A DNA stretch of 58,843 nt from contig ONKF01000028.1 in assembly GCA_900318335.1 (NCBI GenBank), positions 1 through 58,843 of the forward strand. Direction: 5' to 3'. This document shows positions 1-8,501 of this stretch, in pieces. The stretch comes from an uncultured Prevotellaceae bacterium. Lineage in GTDB: Bacteria; Bacteroidota; Bacteroidia; Bacteroidales; Muribaculaceae. How positions within the stretch are numbered: the first letter of the stretch is position 1; every line of letters begins with the position of its first letter. Under the pieces are notes generated by a model. It had not been told where the DNA came from. It worked only from the letters and a program-made list of their open reading frames with translations, and did no database searches. A program made the position numbers and the translations under genes.

Positions 1-1
1 C

Positions 2-343
2 CGTGTCGTTGAAATCCCTTCTTCGAAGCTCAAAAAGGAGATCACCAAGATCCTCTTCGACCAGGGTTACATCCTGAACTACAAGTTCGTCGAGGAAGAG
101 AATTCTCCCCGTGGCACCATCAAGATTGCGCTCAAGTATGACAACGTCGACCAGGTTAGCGCCATCAAGTGCCTCACGCGCGTGTCAAGGCCCGGCCTGC
201 GCCAGTACACTGGCTACAAGGACATGCCCCGCGTGCTCAATGGTTTAGGTATTGCCATCATCTCGACCTCCAAGGGTGTTATGACCAACAAGGAGGCCAA
301 GAACCAGAAGATCGGTGGCGAAGTTTTGTGTTACGTTTATTAA
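2..343 (+). CDS. rpsH: 30S ribosomal protein S8 (3' part only)
   Basis: The window opens inside this gene; the last 113 codons are present and end at TAA 341-343. The product is a primary 16S rRNA-binding protein of the small subunit. The C-terminal half carries the family block with GLGIAIISTSKG and the ending GGEVLCYVY, which is typical of Bacteroidetes S8. It is followed 15 bases later by rplF, in the standard spc-operon order. Only the start, outside the window, is missing; nothing else looks unusual. Confidence 0.97.
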   Translation, partial: RVVEIPSSKLKKEITKILFDQGYILNYKFVEEENSPRGTIKIALKYDNVDQVSAIKCLTRVSRPGLRQYTGYKDMPRVLNGLGIAIISTSKGVMTNKEAKNQKIGGEVLCYVY

Positions 344-358
344 TAAAGGAGAAGCGCT

Positions 359-769
359 ATGTCAAGAATTGGTAAATTGCACATCGCCATCCCCGCTGGC
401 GTAACTGTTGAACAGAAGGATAACGTTCTCACCGTCAAGGGCCCCAAGGGCAGCCAGGGTTTCAAGAAAGAATTGGAAATTGTCGGCGTCGGTTACCGCG
501 CTACCAGCAACGGTCAAATCCTGGAGCTGGCCCTCGGTTACTCACACGCTATCTACTTGAAGATGCCGCCCGAGGTCAAGGTTGAAGCCAAGAGTGAGCG
601 CAACAAGAACCCGCTCATCACCCTCGAATCATGCGACAAGCAGCTCCTTGGCCAAATCTGTGCCAAGATCCGCTCCTTCCGCAAGCCCGAGCCTTACAAG
701 GGTAAAGGTGTTAAGTTTGTTGGCGAAGTTATTCGTCGTAAGTCTGGTAAAACGGCAGCTGCCAAATAA
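359..769 (+). CDS. rplF: 50S ribosomal protein L6, with an internal block missing
   Basis: The product is L6, a two-domain 23S rRNA-binding protein near the GTPase-associated centre. The start (MSRIGKLHIAIPAG) and the C-terminal domain (GVGYRA, LESCDKQLLGQ, KIRSFRKPEPYKGKG) are normal. After residue 31 (VKGPKG) the protein jumps at about base 451/452 directly to SQGFKKELEIVG. In Bacteroides L6 about 53 residues lie between these points, including the rest of the first domain's sheet and the HAFHGLYRSLV segment. The length is 136 aa against 189 aa for Bacteroides (from memory), which is exactly 53 codons short and in frame. Codon use and flanks are ordinary. It is either a true deletion or an assembly collapse. 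The gene identity is certain; the function of this form is doubtful. Confidence 0.95.
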   Translation: MSRIGKLHIAIPAGVTVEQKDNVLTVKGPKGSQGFKKELEIVGVGYRATSNGQILELALGYSHAIYLKMPPEVKVEAKSERNKNPLITLESCDKQLLGQICAKIRSFRKPEPYKGKGVKFVGEVIRRKSGKTAAAK

Positions 770-789
770 TTAAGTAGAAAGGAAACAAT

Positions 790-1131
790 ATGATATCCAA
801 ATCAGATAGAAGAAACAAGATCAAGGCCCGCATCCGCGGTCGCATCAGCGGTACCCCGGAGCGTCCCAGGCTGTGTGTCTTCCGCAGCAATAAGCAAATT
901 TATGCCCAGGTCATCGACGACGTAGCTGGCAATACCCTGTGCTCTGCTTCATCCAAGGGCATCACCGAGGGTTCCAAGAGCGAAATCGCCGCTAAGGTGG
1001 GCGAGGCTGTTGCCAAGAAAGCCCTCGAGGCTGGCATCAACACTGTAGTGTTTGACCGCAATGGCTTCCTGTTCCATGGTAGAGTTAAATCGTTGGCCGA
1101 CGGCGCACGCAAGGGCGGTCTTAAATTCTAA
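790..1131 (+). CDS. rplR: 50S ribosomal protein L18
   Basis: L18 binds 5S rRNA and links it to 23S rRNA in the central protuberance. The 113-aa length is normal. It has the basic N-terminus, the [21 protein letters not shown] block and the C-terminal [25 protein letters not shown] block expected for the family. It begins 20 bases after rplF and is followed closely by rpsE, in standard spc-operon order. Confidence 0.98.
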   Translation: MISKSDRRNKIKARIRGRISGTPERPRLCVFRSNKQIYAQVIDDVAGNTLCSASSKGITEGSKSEIAAKVGEAVAKKALEAGINTVVFDRNGFLFHGRVKSLADGARKGGLKF

Positions 1132-1139
1132 GAAACATC

Positions 1140-1658
1140 ATGCTGAAGAAAAATAATCGAGTAAAGGTTGCAGCCGACGCCGAACTCAAGGAGCGTCTGG
1201 TGGCTATCAACCGCACCACCAAGGTTACCAAGGGTGGTCGCACTTTCACCTTCGCTGCTATCGTTGTTGTCGGTGACGGCAACGGCGTTATCGGCTACGG
1301 ATTGGGTAAGGCCAATGAGGTTACCACCGCTATTTCCAAGGGTACCGAGGTGGCCAAGAAGAACCTGATCAAGGTCCCCGTTCACAAGGGCACTATTCCT
1401 CATGAGGTGGTCGCTAAGTTTGGCGGCAGCCGCATTATCATGAAGCCCGCTAGCGCCGGTACCGGTGTGAAGGCCGGTGGTGCTATGCGTGCCGTCTTCG
1501 AGACCGTCGGTGTTACCGATGTTATTTGTAAGTCCAAGGGCTCGAGCAACCCCCACAACCTCGTGAAGGCCACGCTCAAGGCTCTCGACGAGATGCGCAG
1601 CCCGGCTACCGTGGCTCACTATCGCGGCATTACTGTGGACAAGGTGTTTAACGGTTAA
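1140..1658 (+). CDS. rpsE: 30S ribosomal protein S5
   Basis: S5 is a small-subunit protein at the mRNA entry channel that contributes to decoding fidelity. The full 172-aa length is present, with the double-stranded-RNA-binding N-terminal domain ([20 protein letters not shown]) and the C-terminal domain ([12 protein letters not shown]). The ATG at 1140 lies 8 bases after the rplR stop, so the genes are tightly coupled. Confidence 0.98.
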   Translation: MLKKNNRVKVAADAELKERLVAINRTTKVTKGGRTFTFAAIVVVGDGNGVIGYGLGKANEVTTAISKGTEVAKKNLIKVPVHKGTIPHEVVAKFGGSRIIMKPASAGTGVKAGGAMRAVFETVGVTDVICKSKGSSNPHNLVKATLKALDEMRSPATVAHYRGITVDKVFNG

Positions 1659-1675
1659 ATTTTTGTTGAAAAGTT

Positions 1676-1858
1676 ATGGCAAAGATTCAGATTAAACAAG
1701 TGAAAAGCCGCATCAATCGTCCGGCTCGCCAAAAGAGAACCCTCGACGCTCTCGGTCTGAGGAAACTCAACCACACCGTCACCCTCGAGGCTACACCTCA
1801 GGTTCTGGGTATGGTAAACGCTGTTCGTCATCTGGTGGAAGTCACCAATGTTGATTAA
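1676..1858 (+). CDS. rpmD: 50S ribosomal protein L30
   Basis: L30 is a small large-subunit protein of 60 aa, the normal bacterial size. The family signature IKQVKSRINRPARQKRTLDALGL is clear in the first half, and the second half ends in the usual LGMVNAVRHLVEV helix. It sits between rpsE and rplO, as in other bacteria. Confidence 0.97.
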   Translation: MAKIQIKQVKSRINRPARQKRTLDALGLRKLNHTVTLEATPQVLGMVNAVRHLVEVTNVD

Positions 1859-1891
1859 TTCTTAAATTCTTCAAAACAAGAAAACAACATT

Positions 1892-2338
1892 ATGGAATTA
1901 CATGATTTAAAACCTGCTGTAGGTTCAAATAAGAAGAAAAGTCGCATCGGCCGCGGTCCCGGTTCGGGTAAGGGCGGTACATCGACTCGTGGTCACAAGG
2001 GTGCCAAGTCGCGCTCGGGTTACAAGCAGAAGGTCGGCTTCGAAGGCGGCCAGATGCCTCTCCAGCGCCGTGTCCCCAAGGGTGGTTTCAAGAACATCAA
2101 CCGCGTGGAGTACAAGGCCATCAACGTTGCTGTGCTTGAGGCACTCGCCGAGCAGAATAGTCTCGAGAAAATTACCGTTGCCAACCTCATCCAGGCTGGT
2201 TTGGTACGTAAGAACCAACTTGTTAAAATTTTGGGCCAGGGTCAGCTCAACCACAAGATTGAGGTTGAAGCCCATGCCTTCTCCAAAAAGGCCGAGGAGA
2301 TCATCACCGCTGCCGGTGGCTCAATCGTAAAACTCTAA
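1892..2338 (+). CDS. rplO: 50S ribosomal protein L15
   Basis: L15 is a 23S rRNA-binding assembly protein. The 148-aa length is normal. The glycine- and arginine-rich N-terminal tail ([21 protein letters not shown]) precedes the [17 protein letters not shown] block and a globular C-terminus. It ends 7 bases before secY, which is the usual arrangement and consistent with co-transcription. Confidence 0.97.
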   Translation: MELHDLKPAVGSNKKKSRIGRGPGSGKGGTSTRGHKGAKSRSGYKQKVGFEGGQMPLQRRVPKGGFKNINRVEYKAINVAVLEALAEQNSLEKITVANLIQAGLVRKNQLVKILGQGQLNHKIEVEAHAFSKKAEEIITAAGGSIVKL

Positions 2339-2345
2339 CCTAACG

Positions 2346-3683
2346 ATGAAACTCATTGAAACATTAAAAAACATCTGGAAGATTGAGGACTTGCGCAAGC
2401 GCCTCATCACCACGTTCCTGTTCATTGTGATCTATCGCTTTGGATGCCATGTGGTGCTGCCGGGAATCAACCCCAGCGACCTTGAAGCCATGCGCAACTT
2501 CACCAACAGTGGTCTGATGCAGCTGCTCGATATGTTCTCGGGTGGCGCGTTCGGCCAGGCCTCGATCTTCGCGTTGGGTATCATGCCCTACATCACCGCC
2601 TCGATCGTTATCCAATTGATGGGTATGGTTGTACCCAGTTTCCAGAAGATGCAGCGCGAGGGTGAGAGTGGCCGCATGAAGCTCAATCAGTACACCCGTT
2701 ACCTCACTGTGTTCATCCTGCTTTTCCAGGCACCCGCCTATCTGTTGAACCTCCAGTACCAGGTTAACGCTGCCGGTGGTCATGCCCACATCGATGGCAT
2801 GACGATGGTTTATCTTTCCATCGTGCTCACCGCTGGTGCGATGTTGATTATGTGGCTCGGTGAGAAGATCACCGACAAGGGTATCGGCAACGGTATTTCC
2901 ATCATCATCTTGGTGGGTATCCTCGCCCGTTTCCCTGGCGCCATCGTTCAAGAGTTTACCGGCCGTCTCAACACCGCCCAGGGTGGTCTGGTGATGTTCC
3001 TGGTCGAGATCGTTATCCTGTTTGCTGTAACCGCTGGTGCTGTCATGCTCACCCAGGGTACCCGCAAGGTCCCCGTGCAGTATGCTAAGCGCATCGTCGG
3101 CAACAAGCAGTATGGTGGTGCCCGTCAGTATATCCCCTTGAAGGTCAATGCTGCTAACGTGATGCCCATCATCTTCGCTCAGGCTCTTATGTTCATCCCC
3201 ATCACCCTCGCCGGTTTTGGTGCCCGCCAGAACGACGCCGGTTTCCTGGGTTCGATTTCCCGCACCTTCGGTGACATGAACGGCTTCTGGTACAATGTGG
3301 TCTATTTCCTCATGATCGTCGCCTTCACCTACTTCTATACCGCCATCACCGTGCGTCCCACCCAGATGGCCGAGGAGATGAAGAAGAACAGCGGTTTCAT
3401 CCCCGGTATCAAGCCCGGTAAGAAGACCGCCGAGTATCTTGACTCGATCATGTCACGCATCACCCTGCCGGGTTCGATCTTCCTGGGTATCGTCGCCATC
3501 CTGCCCGCATTTGCCCGCTACTTTGGCGTCAACCAGCAGTTCGCCCAGTTCTTTGGTGGTACCTCTCTGCTGATTATCGTGGGTGTCGTTCTCGACACGC
3601 TCCAGCAGATTGAGACTCACCTGATGATGCACCACTATGATGGTCTGATGAAGTCTGGTAAAATCAAGGGTCGCTCCCGTTAA
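2346..3683 (+). CDS. secY: Protein translocase subunit SecY
   Basis: SecY is the channel-forming subunit of the SecYEG inner-membrane translocon. The 445-aa length is normal, with ten predicted membrane spans. Family blocks include FSGGAFGQASIFALGIMPYI (plug and second helix), the cytoplasmic loop with RKVPVQYAKR, the loop FRPTQMAEEMKKN-like segment and FIPGIKPGKKT. It is located after rplO and before map in the spc operon. The product exports most of the signal-peptide and lipoprotein precursors encoded elsewhere in the window. Confidence 0.98.
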   Translation: MKLIETLKNIWKIEDLRKRLITTFLFIVIYRFGCHVVLPGINPSDLEAMRNFTNSGLMQLLDMFSGGAFGQASIFALGIMPYITASIVIQLMGMVVPSFQKMQREGESGRMKLNQYTRYLTVFILLFQAPAYLLNLQYQVNAAGGHAHIDGMTMVYLSIVLTAGAMLIMWLGEKITDKGIGNGISIIILVGILARFPGAIVQEFTGRLNTAQGGLVMFLVEIVILFAVTAGAVMLTQGTRKVPVQYAKRIVGNKQYGGARQYIPLKVNAANVMPIIFAQALMFIPITLAGFGARQNDAGFLGSISRTFGDMNGFWYNVVYFLMIVAFTYFYTAITVRPTQMAEEMKKNSGFIPGIKPGKKTAEYLDSIMSRITLPGSIFLGIVAILPAFARYFGVNQQFAQFFGGTSLLIIVGVVLDTLQQIETHLMMHHYDGLMKSGKIKGRSR

Positions 3684-3726
3684 ATGACGCATTACCGGAT
3701 TTCTTGAAGAGTAATTCAATCGCACT

Positions 3727-4512
3727 ATGATATATCTCAAGACAGACGAGGAGATCGAGATGCTGCGCAGGGCCAATCAGGTCGTCGCAGGCACCCTGGC
3801 CGAAGTGGCCAAGTGGATCGCGCCGGGTATCACTACCCGCCGCCTCGACCAAATCGCTGAAGAGTATATCCGGTCCCAAGGCTGCACGCCCGGTTTCAAG
3901 GGCTTGTACGGCTTTCCCGCCACGCTCTGCACCTCGGTCAACGAGGTTGTAGTGCACGGCATCCCGTCGAACTACGTTCTCGAGGATGGCGACATCGTGT
4001 CCTGTGACTGTGGTGCCGTCACCCCCGAGGGGTTCAACGGCGACAGCACCTACACCTTCTGTGTCGGTGAAGTTGCCGAAGAGACCAAGCAGCTCCTGCG
4101 CACGACCAAGGAGTCACTCTATGTAGGCATCGAGCACGCTGTGCCCGGCAACCGCATCGGTGACATCTCCAGTGCCATCCAGCAATACTGCGAGCGCCGC
4201 AACTACAGCGTCGTGCGCGAGATGACTGGACATGGGGTAGGGCGCAAGCTGCACGAGGATCCCGAGGTGCCCAACTATGGTCGTCGCGGCACGGGTCCAC
4301 TGCTGCGCAACGGCATGACGATTGCCATCGAGCCCATGATCAACATGGGAGGCAAGAATATCATCACCGAGCGCGACGGATGGACCACCCGCACCCGCGA
4401 CCGCAAGCCCAGCGCTCACTTCGAGCACTCCATCGCCATCCATCATGGCAAGGCCGACATCCTTTCCTCCTTTGATGGTATCAAGGAGGTCCTGGGAGAC
4501 CGGTTCATCTGA
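3727..4512 (+). CDS. map: Type I methionine aminopeptidase
   Basis: This dimetal enzyme removes the initiator methionine from nascent proteins. The 261-aa length fits the short type I class. Metal ligands are visible in family motifs: the first aspartates in CDCGAVTPEGFNGD, the histidine in MTGHGVGRKLHEDP, and the glutamates in AIEPMI and AHFEHSIAIH. It lies between secY and infA, a common location, so it is co-expressed with the translation machinery. Confidence 0.97.
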   Translation: MIYLKTDEEIEMLRRANQVVAGTLAEVAKWIAPGITTRRLDQIAEEYIRSQGCTPGFKGLYGFPATLCTSVNEVVVHGIPSNYVLEDGDIVSCDCGAVTPEGFNGDSTYTFCVGEVAEETKQLLRTTKESLYVGIEHAVPGNRIGDISSAIQQYCERRNYSVVREMTGHGVGRKLHEDPEVPNYGRRGTGPLLRNGMTIAIEPMINMGGKNIITERDGWTTRTRDRKPSAHFEHSIAIHHGKADILSSFDGIKEVLGDRFI

Positions 4513-4570
4513 TTGAATCAAGACAACGCTTTTTAAGAAAACCAGTAATCGTTAATTTTAAAGATTTTAT

Positions 4571-4789
4571 ATGGCAAAACAGACAGCAATTGAATTAGAC
4601 GGCACTATCGTCGAGGCCCTGTCCAACGCAATGTTCCGCGTGGAGCTTGAGAACGGACACCAGATCACCGCTCACATCAGTGGCAAGATGCGCATGCATT
4701 ACATTAAAATTTTGCCCGGTGACAAGGTGAGAGTGGAAATGTCCCCCTACGATTTGTCTAAAGGAAGAATCTCATTTCGATACAAATAA
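4571..4789 (+). CDS. infA: Translation initiation factor IF-1
   Basis: IF-1 is a 72-aa single OB-fold protein that binds the ribosomal A site during initiation. The sequence is canonical, with the [19 protein letters not shown] start, the [17 protein letters not shown] core and the ending GRISFRYK. It is complete and follows map by 58 bases of AT-rich sequence. Confidence 0.98.
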   Translation: MAKQTAIELDGTIVEALSNAMFRVELENGHQITAHISGKMRMHYIKILPGDKVRVEMSPYDLSKGRISFRYK

Positions 4790-4806
4790 CTAAATCACAA
4801 TACATT

Positions 4807-4899
4807 ATGAAAGTTAAGGACTGCAAGATCGTACGTCGCAAAGGGCGCCTTTATGTGATTAACAAAAAAAATCCCAAGTTTAAGCAGCGTCAGGGATAA
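4807..4899 (+). CDS. rpmJ: 50S ribosomal protein L36, with 8 residues missing
   Basis: L36 is a 38-residue zinc-ribbon-like protein in Bacteroidetes. This copy encodes only 30 residues. MKVK is followed directly (junction at about 4818/4819) by [19 protein letters not shown] and the normal end FKQRQG. The block normally found between them, resembling ASLKKRTP, is missing in frame (24 bases), so the sequence starts correctly and ends correctly. The position between infA and rpsM is the standard one. The shortening matches the pattern seen in rplF, rpoA and rplS. Confidence 0.93.
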   Translation: MKVKDCKIVRRKGRLYVINKKNPKFKQRQG

Positions 4900-4908
4900 A
4901 AAAAGTAT

Positions 4909-4916
4909 TAACTTTG
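4909..4916 (+). promoter_or_regulatory. Candidate -7 box of an internal promoter before rpsM
   Basis: The octamer TAACTTTG lies 21 bases upstream of the rpsM start, in the short rpmJ-rpsM gap, and matches the Bacteroidetes TAnnTTTG element. The -33 region is poor, so this is a weak call. It would allow rpsM-rpsK-rpsD-rpoA-rplQ to be transcribed apart from the spc operon. Confidence 0.4.
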
Positions 4917-4937
4917 CAAAAAATTTTGAATTAATAT

Positions 4938-5318
4938 ATGGCAGTAAGAATTGTCGGGGTTGATATTCCCCAAAACAAGCGCGGCGTCATCGCCTTGACC
5001 TACATCTTTGGTATCGGGCGCAGCTCAGCCGCTACAATCCTCAAGAAGGCCGGTGTCGACGAGAACACCCGCGTTAAGGATTGGACCGATGCCGAGGCAG
5101 CCGCAGTGCGTGAGGTGATCGGTAACGAATACAAGGTAGAAGGTGACCTGCGTAGCGAGGTCCAGATGAACATCAAGCGACTGATGGATATCGGTTGCTA
5201 CCGTGGCATCCGTCATCGCAACGGTCTCCCCGTTCGTGGTCAGAGCACCAAGAACAATGCTCGTACCCGCAAGGGCCGCAAGAAAACTGTTGCTAACAAG
5301 AAGAAAGCTACTAAATAA
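4938..5318 (+). CDS. rpsM: 30S ribosomal protein S13
   Basis: S13 sits in the head of the small subunit and contacts tRNA and the large subunit. The 126-aa length is normal. Family features are [20 protein letters not shown], the helix-two-turn-helix [10 protein letters not shown], the [14 protein letters not shown] motif and the basic tail ending in KKATK. It is the first gene of the alpha-operon segment. Confidence 0.98.
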   Translation: MAVRIVGVDIPQNKRGVIALTYIFGIGRSSAATILKKAGVDENTRVKDWTDAEAAAVREVIGNEYKVEGDLRSEVQMNIKRLMDIGCYRGIRHRNGLPVRGQSTKNNARTRKGRKKTVANKKKATK

Positions 5319-5333
5319 CATTATTGAAGAACT

Positions 5334-5723
5334 ATGGCTAAAAAGACAGTCGCAGCTAAGAAGAGAGTCGTTCGCGTTGACGGTGTTGGTCAACTGCACG
5401 TGCATTCTTCGTTCAACAACATCATTGTGTGCCTCGCTAACAGTGAGGGACAGGTAATTTCGTGGTCCTCGGCTGGTAAGATGGGCTTCCGCGGTTCTAA
5501 GAAGAACACGCCCTACGCTGCCCAGATGGCTGCCGAAGATTGCGCAAAGGTCGCTTACGACCTCGGTTTGCGCAAGGTGAAGGCCTACGTCAAGGGTCCG
5601 GGTAATGGACGTGAGTCCGCTATCCGCACCATCCATGGCGCCGGCATCGCAGTTACCGAGATCATCGACGTCACGCCGCTGCCCCACAACGGCTGCCGTC
5701 CTCCCAAGAGAAGAAGGGTCTAA
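5334..5723 (+). CDS. rpsK: 30S ribosomal protein S11
   Basis: S11 lies on the platform of the small subunit near the mRNA exit. All 129 aa are present, including [12 protein letters not shown], the [17 protein letters not shown] block and the end [18 protein letters not shown]. It starts 15 bases after rpsM. Unlike its neighbours it is followed by a long gap (176 bases) before rpsD. Confidence 0.98.
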   Translation: MAKKTVAAKKRVVRVDGVGQLHVHSSFNNIIVCLANSEGQVISWSSAGKMGFRGSKKNTPYAAQMAAEDCAKVAYDLGLRKVKAYVKGPGNGRESAIRTIHGAGIAVTEIIDVTPLPHNGCRPPKRRRV

Positions 5724-5899
5724 GAGAGTTAGACGCTTCACTCAGTCAATCATCTGTTTTAACAGGATTTTTTATTAACAACATTTTTCGCGAATCTCTA
5801 TCAGTGAATGGATTGCATTTTTTAACGACCTCTCTGCAATCGCGGCTGCACTGAAGCGATTCCAATTCACAACAGTTAATTAAATTTTAAAAAAAGACT
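5724..5899 (+). promoter_or_regulatory. Possible structured leader between rpsK and rpsD
   Basis: This 176-base AT-rich gap holds no gene but contains complementary segments. GATTGCA near 5810 pairs with TGCAATC near 5835, inside a longer imperfect pairing of GTGAAT(G)GATTG with a downstream GATTCCAATTCAC segment. A T-run follows an AACAGG segment near 5760. S4, the product of rpsD, is an autoregulator in other bacteria, so a leader that binds S4 is a reasonable guess. The function is inferred only. Confidence 0.3.
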
Positions 5900-6508
5900 A
5901 TGGCTAGATACACCGGTCCTAAAACTAAAATTGCCCGTAAACTGGGTGAACCCATCTTCGGTGAAGACAAGTACTTTGCCAAGAAGAACTATCCCCCGGG
6001 CCAGCATGGTGCCAACCGTCGCAGGAAGATGAGCGAGTACGGCACGCAGCTTCGCGAAAAACAGAAAGCTAAATACACCTATGGCGTTCTCGAACGTCAG
6101 TTCCGCAACCTCTTCAACAAGGCTTCTCGCATGAAGGGTGTTACCGGTGAGGTGCTCCTCCAGTTGCTCGAGGCACGACTCGACAACGTCGTTTATCGTC
6201 TGGGTATTGCTCCCACCCGCGCTGCAGCGCGTCAGCTCGTCCTGCATCGCCACATCACCGTCGATGGTAAGGTCGTTAACATTCCTTCCTACTCGGTGAG
6301 CGAGGGTCAAGTAGTTGCTGTTCGTGAGAAGTCCAAGTCCCTGGAGGTTATCCAGGACGCACTCGCTGGCTTCAACCACAGCAAGTATCCCTGGATCGAA
6401 TGGGACGAGAACGTCAAGGGCGGCAAGCTCTTGCACATGCCCGTTCGCGAGGATATTCCTGAGAACATCAAGGAGCAGTTGATCGTCGAGTTGTATTCTA
6501 AACAGTAA
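5900..6508 (+). CDS. rpsD: 30S ribosomal protein S4
   Basis: S4 is a primary 16S rRNA-binding assembly protein, and in several bacteria a translational regulator of its own operon. The 202-aa length is normal. The N-terminal block ([21 protein letters not shown]) and the S4 RNA-binding domain ([37 protein letters not shown]) are complete. It is preceded by the long gap at 5724-5899 and followed after 11 bases by rpoA. Confidence 0.98.
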   Translation: MARYTGPKTKIARKLGEPIFGEDKYFAKKNYPPGQHGANRRRKMSEYGTQLREKQKAKYTYGVLERQFRNLFNKASRMKGVTGEVLLQLLEARLDNVVYRLGIAPTRAAARQLVLHRHITVDGKVVNIPSYSVSEGQVVAVREKSKSLEVIQDALAGFNHSKYPWIEWDENVKGGKLLHMPVREDIPENIKEQLIVELYSKQ

Positions 6509-6519
6509 AATTTTTATCC

Positions 6520-7458
6520 ATGGCTATTTTAGCATTTCAGAAACCCGACAAAGTCTTAATGTTGGGTGTTACCATCGGTAACGCGCTGCGCCGCATCCTC
6601 CTCTCCGGACTCGAGGGCTTCGCAATCTGCAGCATCCGCATCGACGGCGTGCAGCACGAGTTCGCAACCATCACGGGTGTGAAGGAAGATGTCACCAACA
6701 TCATCCTCAACCTCAAGAAGGTGCGCCTCAAACGCATTGTTGAAGACACCGACACCGAGAAGGCCGTTGTCAAGGTTTCAGGTCAAAGCGTCTTCAAGGC
6801 GGGTGACATCGGCAAGGTCCTCAGCGCGTTCGAGGTGCTCAACCCCGAGCTCGAGATCTGCCACATTGATCCCACTTGCGGTTTCCAGATTGAGCTCTCA
6901 ATCAACAAGGGTAGGGGATACCTCCCTGCCGAGGAGAACCGCAACGCCAACGACCCCATCGACGTGATCGCCATCGACTCGATCTACACGCCCATCCTGA
7001 ACGTGAAGACCGCCGTCGAGAACTTCCGTGTCGAGCAGAAGACCGACTACGAGAAGCTCATCATCGAGATCACCACCGATGGTTCCATCCATCCTAAGGA
7101 CGCTCTTAAGGGCGCTGCCGAGATTCTTATCCAGCACTTCCAGCTCTTCACCGACCGTGAAATCGTTATCGACAACACCGAGAGCAACGGCAACGAGGAG
7201 TTTGACGAGGAGGTACTCAAGATGCGTCAGCTGCTCAAGACCAAACTTGTTGACATGGACCTCTCTGTGCGCGCCCTCAACTGCCTCAAGTCAGCCGAGG
7301 TCGAGACGCTTGGAGAACTCGTGGTCTTCAACAAGACCGACCTGCTCAAGTTCCGCAACTTCGGTAAGAAGTCGCTCAGCGAGCTTGAGGAGCTGTTGGC
7401 CACACTCAATCTGCACTTTGGCATGGATATCACTAAATACAAATTAGAAAAAGAGTAA
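6520..7458 (+). CDS. rpoA: RNA polymerase alpha subunit, with 18 residues missing near the N-terminus
   Basis: Alpha forms the dimer that nucleates RNA polymerase assembly, and its C-terminal domain contacts DNA and regulators. The start [15 protein letters not shown] is normal, but at about 6564/6565 it runs straight into [18 protein letters not shown]. The block that normally lies between, containing the strongly conserved FGKFEFRPLEPGFG-type motif, is absent. The length is 312 aa against 330 in Bacteroides (from memory), which is exactly 18 codons in frame. The missing part belongs to the first strands of the assembly domain. The rest, including the C-terminal domain ([26 protein letters not shown]), is complete. 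Either the region is misassembled or this alpha is unusual. Confidence 0.95.
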   Translation: MAILAFQKPDKVLMLGVTIGNALRRILLSGLEGFAICSIRIDGVQHEFATITGVKEDVTNIILNLKKVRLKRIVEDTDTEKAVVKVSGQSVFKAGDIGKVLSAFEVLNPELEICHIDPTCGFQIELSINKGRGYLPAEENRNANDPIDVIAIDSIYTPILNVKTAVENFRVEQKTDYEKLIIEITTDGSIHPKDALKGAAEILIQHFQLFTDREIVIDNTESNGNEEFDEEVLKMRQLLKTKLVDMDLSVRALNCLKSAEVETLGELVVFNKTDLLKFRNFGKKSLSELEELLATLNLHFGMDITKYKLEKE

Positions 7459-7464
7459 AAAACA

Positions 7465-7947
7465 ATGAGACACAATAAGAAATTCAACCACCTGAGCCGT
7501 AAGAGCGCCCACCGTGATGCCATGTTGGCCAACATGACCATCTCCCTCATCATGCACAAGCGCATCATCACGACCCTCGCCAAGGCTAAAGCCCTGCGCG
7601 TGTATGCCGAACCCCTGATCAACAGGACCAAGGACGACACCACCGCTTCGCGTCGCCTCGTCTTCAAGCACCTCCAGAACAAGGAGGCCGTCAAGGAACT
7701 CTTCTCAACTGTTGCCGCTAAGGTGGCCGACCGTCCCGGTGGCTACACCCGCATCCTCAAGCTCGGTAACCGTCTGGGTGACAACGCCAAGACCTGCTTC
7801 ATCGAACTCGTTGACTTCAATGAGGCTATGCTCGAGGCCAAGAACCAGGAGAAGTCCACTCCCAAGAAGGCTACCCGCCGCAGCCGCAAGAAAGCCGCCG
7901 CTCCCGCAGCAGCTCCTGCAGCCGAGGCTCCCAAGACCGAGGAGTAA
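7465..7947 (+). CDS. rplQ: 50S ribosomal protein L17
   Basis: L17 is a large-subunit protein near the peptide exit tunnel. The 160-aa length includes the conserved core ([56 protein letters not shown]). It also has the long alanine/lysine-rich tail typical of Bacteroidetes L17. It is the last gene of the alpha operon and is followed by a strong terminator at 8014-8056. Confidence 0.98.
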   Translation: MRHNKKFNHLSRKSAHRDAMLANMTISLIMHKRIITTLAKAKALRVYAEPLINRTKDDTTASRRLVFKHLQNKEAVKELFSTVAAKVADRPGGYTRILKLGNRLGDNAKTCFIELVDFNEAMLEAKNQEKSTPKKATRRSRKKAAAPAAAPAAEAPKTEE

Positions 7948-8013
7948 ATCACTACCGATAAAGGGACTGTGGTCTTGTCGCGATAAGGCCACACTCTTTA
8001 AGATATCTCAATT

Positions 8014-8056
8014 AAAAAACACCCTGCACACCATCTCGTGTGCGGGGTGTTTTTTT
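8014..8056 (+). terminator. Terminator of the ribosomal protein operon
   Basis: ACACCCTGCACAC pairs with GTGTGCGGGGTGT across the 6-base loop CATCTC, with an A-run before and a T-run after the stem. It is therefore a good intrinsic terminator in the plus direction, and the A-run may also let it act on the minus strand. Confidence 0.9.
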
Positions 8057-8140
8057 AGGTTAGCCGATGAGGGTGTTTATTCTGGTCCTCTTAACGGCCG
8101 AGAAATTAAACAAAGTTTATGTCACAGCCTCATCGCGGAC

Positions 8141-8488
8141 TTATCGGTTCGGAATCGCGCGAGCGTTCTGCTGCCTGTCGAGGACTTGCATCTCGATAGC
8201 CTGTATCAGCTCCTGATTGGTGTTCAGTGTGTCGCCATCGGGTGAGATGACAAACATCGACTCAATCTGGGCACTCGTGCTGTCGGTATTCTCCATGTTG
8301 GCGATGATGACCTTGGACATGCGGTCCAGGAACATCTTGAGCGCTACTGTGTCGTTCTGGGCGTCAATTTCCTCGACAACCTGCTTGCCGTCGCTCATGT
8401 TCTGGACAAACGAGTAGTGCTTGGGCTTCTCGTTGCACGAGCCCAGCATGCACAGCGCGATGATGACAGCGGGAATGATTTTTCTCAT
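8141..8488 (-). CDS. Small lipoprotein of unknown function
   Basis: A 115-aa protein begins with a lipoprotein signal (MRKIIPAVIIALCMLGSC, lipobox LGSC). The mature part is a charged, mostly helical segment with no recognised domain. An alternative ATG at 8509 overlaps the end of the upstream ROK kinase gene; 8488 is preferred because it places the signal peptide directly at the N-terminus. The tight coupling suggests co-transcription with the kinase. The terminal region after it faces the ribosomal operon terminator. Confidence 0.7.
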   Translation of the reverse strand: MRKIIPAVIIALCMLGSCNEKPKHYSFVQNMSDGKQVVEEIDAQNDTVALKMFLDRMSKVIIANMENTDSTSAQIESMFVISPDGDTLNTNQELIQAIEMQVLDRQQNARAIPNR

Positions 8489-8501
8489 GATTATCTCTCG
8501 C

